Part shown: positions 59,061 through 64,000 of the stretch, piece by piece
Position numbering within the stretch: the first letter of the stretch is position 1
How the letters are laid out: each line of letters begins with the position of its first letter
NCBI RefSeq assembly: GCF_018283675.1
Contig: NZ_JAGVRK010000001.1
Location: forward strand, 124,001 to 188,000
Reading direction: 5' to 3'
Length of the DNA stretch: 64,000 bases
Origin: Metabacillus flavus
GTDB taxonomy: Bacteria; Bacillota; Bacilli; Bacillales; Bacillaceae
The notes under the pieces: model-generated
What the model was told of the DNA's origin: nothing
Seen by the model: only the letters and a program-made list of their open reading frames with translations
Database searches by the model: none
Program-made: the position numbers and the translations under genes

Positions 59061-59069
59061 TGCTATAAT
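59061..59069 (+). promoter_or_regulatory. Extended -10 promoter of cdaA-cdaR-glmM
   Basis: TGCTATAAT is a perfect extended -10; TATTTA lies 17 nt upstream. The 5' leader to cdaA would be about 130 nt, with no clear fold. Confidence 0.6.
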
Positions 59070-59208
59070 GGGGTAGTTGATAACAGCACCGGATGCCTTT
59101 TATAGCTGCTGACAGAGGCTCGGGATATACATATAGGTGCGATCTGTCCTAGTCTTGCGGGACTCTGTGAATTTTACAATTTTATTGAACTTGATGGAGG
59201 AAACAAGT

Positions 59209-60033
59209 ATGGCATTTGAAGACATATCTGTACTTAGGTACTTAGGCACTGCCATTGATATTCTCCTAGTTTGGTTCGTTATATATAAACTGATTATGGT
59301 AATTAGAGGAACAAAAGCCGTCCAGCTTCTTAAGGGTATTATTGTGATTCTGCTGGTAAAAACAATAAGCGGATTTTTGGGACTCAATACAATCTTCTGG
59401 TTAATGGATCAAGCTATATCATGGGGATTTATCGCAATCATTGTCATTTTTCAGCCGGAACTGAGAAGAGCGCTGGAACAGCTCGGACGTGGAAGACTGT
59501 TCTCGAAGAGTGCTTTTCCTGAAGAGGATGAACGGGTTAAACTGACAGACGATATAACCAAAGCTACTTCCTATATGGCGAAACGCCGTATTGGTGCACT
59601 CATGACGATTGAGCGGGAAACAGGAATGGGCGATTATATAGAAACGGGAATTCCTATGAATGCCAATGTTTCATCTGAACTGCTAATCAATGTGTTCATT
59701 CCTAATACCCCGCTTCATGATGGAGCTGTCATTATAAGAGGAAGCCAAATTGCAGCTGCAGCCTGCTATCTTCCGCTATCCGAAAGTCCGCTCATTTCAA
59801 AGGAACTTGGAACGAGACACCGGGCAGCTGTTGGAATCAGTGAGGTTACAGACAGTATAACAATCATTGTTTCTGAAGAAACCGGCAGTATTTCGGTAGC
59901 GCGAAATGGCGAGCTGCACAGAAATCTGGATGAGGATGCACTGAAAAACATTCTATCTTCTAACAACCGGCAGGGCCGAGCACGTTCTGCTTCCTCAAGC
60001 CGCTGGCAATGGAGGGGGAAGAAGAATGGATAA
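59209..60033 (+). CDS. cdaA: Diadenylate cyclase CdaA
   Basis: A 274-residue membrane enzyme that makes c-di-AMP from two ATP. Three N-terminal helices span the membrane (to about residue 80). The DisA_N catalytic domain carries TPLHDGAVII (DGA) and GTRHRAAVGISE (RHR). C-di-AMP controls potassium and osmolyte uptake. ATG 59209 gives MAFEDISVLRYLG after TGGAGG; the upstream ATG at 59137 has no ribosome site. It overlaps cdaR by 8 nt. Confidence 0.96.
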   Translation: MAFEDISVLRYLGTAIDILLVWFVIYKLIMVIRGTKAVQLLKGIIVILLVKTISGFLGLNTIFWLMDQAISWGFIAIIVIFQPELRRALEQLGRGRLFSKSAFPEEDERVKLTDDITKATSYMAKRRIGALMTIERETGMGDYIETGIPMNANVSSELLINVFIPNTPLHDGAVIIRGSQIAAAACYLPLSESPLISKELGTRHRAAVGISEVTDSITIIVSEETGSISVARNGELHRNLDEDALKNILSSNNRQGRARSASSSRWQWRGKKNG

Positions 60034-61324
60034 ATTGATGAATAATACATGGTTTATGAGAATTATCGCTCTTTTAATTGCGCTGATGATTTATCTATCC
60101 GTGAATCCGGACTCTTCCAGAAACGCGAACCAGGTTAGCGAAAACCAACCGCAGAGCAGTCAGATTTTCCCGAAACCGCCAGGGACGAAGAAAACGGATC
60201 AGCCGGCTCCAAATGAATCATCTGCAACCATTGAAAATGTTGAACTGAAAGCAGAAACAGGCAACGAAAATTATGTGGTTTCAGGACTGCCGGATACCGT
60301 TTCAGTTGATATTTCAGGTCCATCCAGTCAGGTCACAATTGCGAAACAGCGCAGAAATGTTGAGGTTTATGCAGATTTGACAGGATTCGAACCTGGGGAG
60401 CATGAAGTAGAGTTGAAATACAGAAACCTTGACAGTTCTTTAAAAGTAGGAATTGATCCAGGTTCTGTAAAAGTGAAGATTGATGAAAAAACGACAAAAG
60501 AGTTTCCAGTAGAAGCTTCTTTTATAAATGAGGAACAGATTGCAGAAGGCTATAAGCCTGGTGATCCTGTTCTGAACCCAAAAACAGTTAAGGTAACGGC
60601 CTCTAAAGAGGTAATCAAGCAAATTTCATATGTAAGAGCCAGGGTGAACCTGCAGGGTGCAGATCAAGATTTAAAACAGCAGGCTCAAGTCATCGTATAT
60701 GATAAGGCCGGCAATATCCTGCCGGTTCAAGCGTCGCCTGGAACCATTGAGGTGACCGTTCCAATTCAGAGTCCAAGCAAAACACTGCCTGTGAAGCTGA
60801 ATCAGACTGGGGAACCGCCTGAGGGAGTGACCATTCGCTCGATCAGCATTTCTCCAAGCGAGGTGACGGCATACGGACCTCAAAATATTCTCGAGGGGCT
60901 TAAGGAAATAACCGGTCCTGATTTGGATTTAAGCAAGATCAAAGATGACAGTGTGGTTGAATTGGGTCTTCCGCTGCCGGAAGGAGTAAAAGAACTTTCA
61001 GAGCAGAAGGTCCAAGTAAAAATAGATGTAGATAAAGAAGGGGAAAAAGTGCTGAAAGGCATCCCTATTGAAACGGCGGGACTGGATGAAGGAAAGTCGA
61101 TTGAATACCTTGATCCATCGGCACAAGCATTTGATATTACGGTAACCGGACTGGAAGAACAGCTGAAAAAGATATCTTCAAAAGATTTTCAGCTGCTGGT
61201 CAATGCATCCGGCCTGGAGGATGGGGAGCAAACAATTAAGGTTGAGGTAAAGGGACCGAATGATGTGAAATGGTCATTACCCCAAGAAGAAGCAACAATT
61301 CGAATTTCGGGAACTCAATCTTGA
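60026..61324 (+). CDS. cdaR: CdaA regulatory protein CdaR (YbbR domains)
   Basis: A 432-residue membrane-anchored protein: one N-terminal helix (MRIIALLIALMIYLSV) and an external region with several YbbR repeats, seen as repeating VSVDISGPSSQV, VKVTASKEVI and VTAYGPQNILEGL units. A low-complexity linker rich in Pro, Ser, Asn and Gln (about 30-70) follows the anchor. It modulates CdaA, with which it overlaps; the three-gene order cdaA-cdaR-glmM is conserved in Firmicutes. Confidence 0.94.
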   Translation: MDKLMNNTWFMRIIALLIALMIYLSVNPDSSRNANQVSENQPQSSQIFPKPPGTKKTDQPAPNESSATIENVELKAETGNENYVVSGLPDTVSVDISGPSSQVTIAKQRRNVEVYADLTGFEPGEHEVELKYRNLDSSLKVGIDPGSVKVKIDEKTTKEFPVEASFINEEQIAEGYKPGDPVLNPKTVKVTASKEVIKQISYVRARVNLQGADQDLKQQAQVIVYDKAGNILPVQASPGTIEVTVPIQSPSKTLPVKLNQTGEPPEGVTIRSISISPSEVTAYGPQNILEGLKEITGPDLDLSKIKDDSVVELGLPLPEGVKELSEQKVQVKIDVDKEGEKVLKGIPIETAGLDEGKSIEYLDPSAQAFDITVTGLEEQLKKISSKDFQLLVNASGLEDGEQTIKVEVKGPNDVKWSLPQEEATIRISGTQS

Positions 61325-61351
61325 GGAACAGAAAAAAGGAGCGATTCTAAC

Positions 61352-62698
61352 ATGGGTAAGTATTTTGGAACAGATGGAGTAAGAGGAGTGGCCAACAGCG
61401 AGCTAACGCCGGAACTGGCTTTTAAAATCGGCCGTTTTGGCGGATACGTCCTTACTAAGGATAAAGATCGTCCAAAGGTATTGATTGGCCGTGATACGCG
61501 CGTATCCGGACATATGCTGGAAGGAGCGCTTGTTGCCGGACTTCTTTCCATCGGAGCAGAGGTAATGCGTTTAGGCGTAATTTCTACTCCAGGTGTTTCT
61601 TATTTAACCAAAGCTTTAGGAGCTCAGGCAGGTGTTATGATTTCTGCCTCTCACAATCCGGTTCAGGACAACGGAATCAAGTTTTTTGGACCTGACGGAT
61701 TTAAGCTTGTAGATGAACAGGAGCTTGAAATAGAAGGGCTGATGGATCAGGCTGAAGATCACCTTCCAAGACCCGTCGGAGCCGATCTTGGACAGGTTAA
61801 CGACTATTTCGAAGGCGGTCAGAAGTACCTGCAATTCCTTAAACAGACAGTTGATGAAGAATTTTCCGGCATTCACGTAGCTCTTGATTGCGCACATGGT
61901 GCAACCTCTTCTCTTGCCACTCACTTGTTCGCCGATCTTGAAGCGGACGTTTCGACTATGGGTACTTCTCCAAATGGACTGAACATAAACGATCGCGTAG
62001 GATCTACACACCCTGAAGCTATGGCTGCTTTTGTCCTGGAAAAAGGCGCTGATATCGGACTTGCATTCGATGGAGACGGAGACCGTTTAATTGCAGTAGA
62101 TGAAAAAGGAAATATCGTAGATGGCGATCAGATCATGTTTATCTGTGCCAAATACTTGAAAGATCAAGGACAGCTGAATCAGGATACAGTTGTATCAACG
62201 GTTATGAGCAACCTTGGTTTCTATAAAGGGCTTGAAGCAGCAGCAATTCAAAGTATCCAAACAGCTGTAGGCGATCGTTATGTAGTAGAAGAAATGAAGA
62301 AGAATCAGTATAACTTGGGCGGAGAGCAATCAGGCCATATTATCTTCCTTGACTACAACACGACAGGTGACGGTCTTCTCACAGCAATTCAGTTAGTGAA
62401 TATTTTGAAAGCAACAGGCAAAACCCTTTCTGAACTGGCTGAAGAAATGACGAAATTCCCTCAGCTTCTGATCAATGTCAGGGTATCAGACAAGCATCAC
62501 GTAACGGATAATGCTAAAGTGAAAGCAGTCATTGAAGAAGTAGAAAAAGAAATGGCTGGAAACGGAAGAATTCTTGTACGTCCTTCCGGAACAGAGCCTC
62601 TAGTCCGCGTAATGGCAGAAGCACCGACTGAAGAGCTTTGCCGTCAATACGTAGAGCGCATCGTAGCCGTTGTTAAAGACGAAATGGGTATCGAATAA
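61352..62698 (+). CDS. glmM: Phosphoglucosamine mutase
   Basis: A 448-residue enzyme that converts glucosamine-6-phosphate to glucosamine-1-phosphate for peptidoglycan. The phosphoserine loop is [13 protein letters not shown] (about residues 98-110), the metal loop is [13 protein letters not shown], the sugar loop is GGEQSGHI, and the phosphate-binding loop is [13 protein letters not shown]. In B. subtilis GlmM also inhibits CdaA. AAAAGGAG precedes the ATG. Confidence 0.97.
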   Translation: MGKYFGTDGVRGVANSELTPELAFKIGRFGGYVLTKDKDRPKVLIGRDTRVSGHMLEGALVAGLLSIGAEVMRLGVISTPGVSYLTKALGAQAGVMISASHNPVQDNGIKFFGPDGFKLVDEQELEIEGLMDQAEDHLPRPVGADLGQVNDYFEGGQKYLQFLKQTVDEEFSGIHVALDCAHGATSSLATHLFADLEADVSTMGTSPNGLNINDRVGSTHPEAMAAFVLEKGADIGLAFDGDGDRLIAVDEKGNIVDGDQIMFICAKYLKDQGQLNQDTVVSTVMSNLGFYKGLEAAAIQSIQTAVGDRYVVEEMKKNQYNLGGEQSGHIIFLDYNTTGDGLLTAIQLVNILKATGKTLSELAEEMTKFPQLLINVRVSDKHHVTDNAKVKAVIEEVEKEMAGNGRILVRPSGTEPLVRVMAEAPTEELCRQYVERIVAVVKDEMGIE

Positions 62699-62717
62699 CC
62701 TACATAGAATTCGAGGG

Positions 62718-62744
62718 AAACGGGGCCTTAATGGCCTCGTTTTT
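62718..62744 (+). terminator. Intrinsic terminator after glmM
   Basis: AAACGGGGCC (62718-62727) pairs with GGCCTCGTTT (62733-62742), with one G-U pair, followed by TTTT. Confidence 0.85.
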
Positions 62745-62985
62745 CGTTTATTCACCTTTTCTTATGTGATGATTTGAGCATTTAAATTTTCTTTCTTGCT
62801 GTGATGATTTTCCCTTGTAAAGGAAAAAAGAAGTATTGAAAATCCATCTATTTTTCAAAAATAGGTTAGAAAACCTCTCAAACAGGGTAAAAGTCATGTT
62901 GCATCTGTCCTTAACAAGACATCCTTTAGCAACATATACTAAAGGGGTCGGGGGGTAAAGAGCAAGCCGTGGGGAAATATTAGGA
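62745..62985 (+). other. Non-coding region between glmM terminator and glmS promoter
   Basis: AT-rich, no credible gene. It holds a two-part hairpin, TGTTGC/GCAACA outside and TGTC/GACA inside (about 62899-62935). Smaller inverted repeats are CTATTTT/AAAATAG and AGGTT/AACCT (about 62848-62877). A purine-rich GGGGTCGGGGGG run follows. Meaning unknown. Confidence 0.4.
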
Positions 62986-63013
62986 TTGACGGTTTTCTCC
63001 GATGTATTGTAAT
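62986..63013 (+). promoter_or_regulatory. SigA promoter of glmS
   Basis: TTGACG (62986-62991), 16-nt spacer, TGTAAT (63008-63013), about 60 nt before the ribozyme cleavage site. Confidence 0.65.
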
Positions 63014-63076
63014 ATAAACCTTGTGTTTCGCTTTATGAACCCGGGCAATGAGTAAAGTGAAATACAGAGCAGCACA

Positions 63077-63225
63077 AAGCGCCTGAACTAAGCACGGACG
63101 ACCCATCGCTTAGTTGACGAGGAGGAGGTTTATCGATGAATCGGCGGATACCTCCCGGCTGTACGATAGCAGCCGCAAGTCTTTCTTTAAAACAGCGGGG
63201 CAACCTGCTGGACAAAGAGAGGGAC
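63077..63225 (+). ncRNA. glmS ribozyme / riboswitch
   Basis: The self-cleavage site A|G lies at 63078|63079 in AAAGCGCCTGAACTAAGC. The catalytic core follows: AACTAAGC/GCTTAGTT (63085-63092 / 63108-63115), GACGAGGAGGAGGTT, CGGCGGATACCTCCCGGCTG and AGCAGCCGCAAG, then the P3-P4 part to GACAAAGAGAGGGAC. All match the B. subtilis glmS element. GlcN6P acts as cofactor for cleavage, after which the mRNA is degraded. Confidence 0.95.
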
Positions 63226-63265
63226 ACTAATCGAATCCTATAGAATAAAACATCTAACATGTGTG

Positions 63266-63325
63266 AGGGGACAGTGAAGGTCCCCAAAGTTGCGGCATTC
63301 CTGTCCCCTTCGCAGAAGCGGGAGG
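63266..63325 (+). other. Hairpins between ribozyme and glmS start
   Basis: AGGGGACAG (63266-63274) can pair with CTGTCCCCT (63301-63309), while GGGGAC (63267-63272) can instead pair with GTCCCC (63280-63285). A third stem CTTC/GAAG lies just before the GGGAGG ribosome site. Confidence 0.5.
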
Positions 63326-63334
63326 AAAACGATT

Positions 63335-64000
63335 ATGTGTGGTATTGTAGGTTACATTGGACTGAATGACTCGAAAGAAATTTTGCTTAAAGGTTTGGAA
63401 AAGCTTGAGTACCGCGGATACGATTCTGCTGGTATCGCTTTATCCGGCGAAGAAGGCGTAACAGTCTTCAAAGAAAAAGGACGCATCGCAGATCTTCGTT
63501 CCATCGTGGATTCAAGTGTGATTGCACCGGTTGGAATCGGTCACACGCGCTGGGCTACACATGGTGAACCAAGCCGTGTAAATGCGCATCCGCATCAAAG
63601 TGCATCTTCACGTCTGACTTTGGTTCATAACGGAGTTATCGAAAACTACGTACAGCTTAAAAAAGATTACCTTCAGGATGTTGAACTTCAAAGTGAAACA
63701 GACACTGAGGTAGTCGTACAGGTTATCGAAAAAATGATGGAAAAAGGCGCTGGCGTAGAAGAAGCTTTCCGTCAAACTCTTTCCATCCTAAAAGGATCTT
63801 ACGCTATCGGATTGCTTGATAATCAAGATCCAAATACAATTTATGTAGCAAAAAACAAAAGCCCGCTTCTAGTTGGACTTGGAGAAGACTTCAATGTCAT
63901 TGCTTCTGATGCAATGGCAATGCTTCAAGTGACGAACCAGTATGTTGAGCTTATGGATAAAGAAATGGTTATCGTGACTCGTGAACAGGCAGTCATTAAA
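63335..64000 (+). CDS. glmS: Glutamine-fructose-6-phosphate aminotransferase, N-terminal part (runs off window)
   Basis: The first 222 codons of a roughly 600-residue enzyme that makes glucosamine-6-phosphate, the entry to amino-sugar synthesis. The N-terminal glutaminase domain is visible: Cys2 as nucleophile (MCGIVGYIG), [24 protein letters not shown] and NAHPHQ with [10 protein letters not shown]. The sugar isomerase domain is outside the window. GGGAGG precedes the ATG. The ribozyme upstream gives product feedback. Confidence 0.97.
   Translation, partial: MCGIVGYIGLNDSKEILLKGLEKLEYRGYDSAGIALSGEEGVTVFKEKGRIADLRSIVDSSVIAPVGIGHTRWATHGEPSRVNAHPHQSASSRLTLVHNGVIENYVQLKKDYLQDVELQSETDTEVVVQVIEKMMEKGAGVEEAFRQTLSILKGSYAIGLLDNQDPNTIYVAKNKSPLLVGLGEDFNVIASDAMAMLQVTNQYVELMDKEMVIVTREQAVIK

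Overview
The window is a chromosomal core segment of an endospore-forming Bacillaceae bacterium, Bacillus-like; I cannot fix the genus from sequence alone. Gene order follows the Bacillus subtilis gltX-to-glmS region closely. Sporulation and germination genes (sigH, cwlD, gerD, kbaA, pdaB), SigW/RsiW, the CdaA/CdaR pair, a Cys T-box, L10 and L13 leaders and a glmS ribozyme all point the same way. I see no prophage, CRISPR array, insertion sequence or plasmid gene.

Layout. 1-5.4 kb: the end of gltX, then a T-box-controlled cysE-cysS-mrnC-rlmB-rae1 run and sigH. 5.4-9.3 kb: rpmG, secE, nusG and the rplK-rplA and rplJ-rplL stalk operons. 9.4-17.7 kb: a methyltransferase gene, rpoB and rpoC. 17.7-22.6 kb: the str group (rplGB, rpsL, rpsG, fusA, tuf). 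22.6-37.9 kb: the S10-spc-alpha supercluster from rpsJ to rplQ, with secY, adk, map and infA inside it. 38.0-42.3 kb: the ECF transporter module (ecfA1-ecfA2-ecfT), truA and rplM-rpsI. 42.5-49.5 kb: a mixed accessory and sporulation stretch. 49.5-55.9 kb: a complete 16S-23S-5S operon followed by ten tRNA genes. 56.0-64.0 kb: rocF, a histidine phosphatase, sigW-rsiW, cdaA-cdaR-glmM and the start of glmS behind its ribozyme.

How it works together. Most of the window builds the translation and transcription machinery and is governed by strong SigA-type promoters plus RNA leaders that sense a product: uncharged tRNA-Cys, L10, L13, probably L1 at two sites, and GlcN6P. SecE/SecY and Map handle nascent chains. 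The right end ties cell-envelope stress (SigW), c-di-AMP synthesis (CdaA/CdaR) and cell-wall precursor supply (GlmM/GlmS) together.

The least ordinary parts are: (1) adk, whose frame is broken by one missing C in a C-run; (2) a decayed KOW-domain gene between map and infA; (3) a pair of 126-bp structured direct repeats inside the tRNA array; (4) stable hairpins without U-tracts in several intercistronic gaps of the RNA polymerase and ribosomal operons. No clearly new multi-gene system is visible; the tandem repeat is the best candidate for something undescribed.
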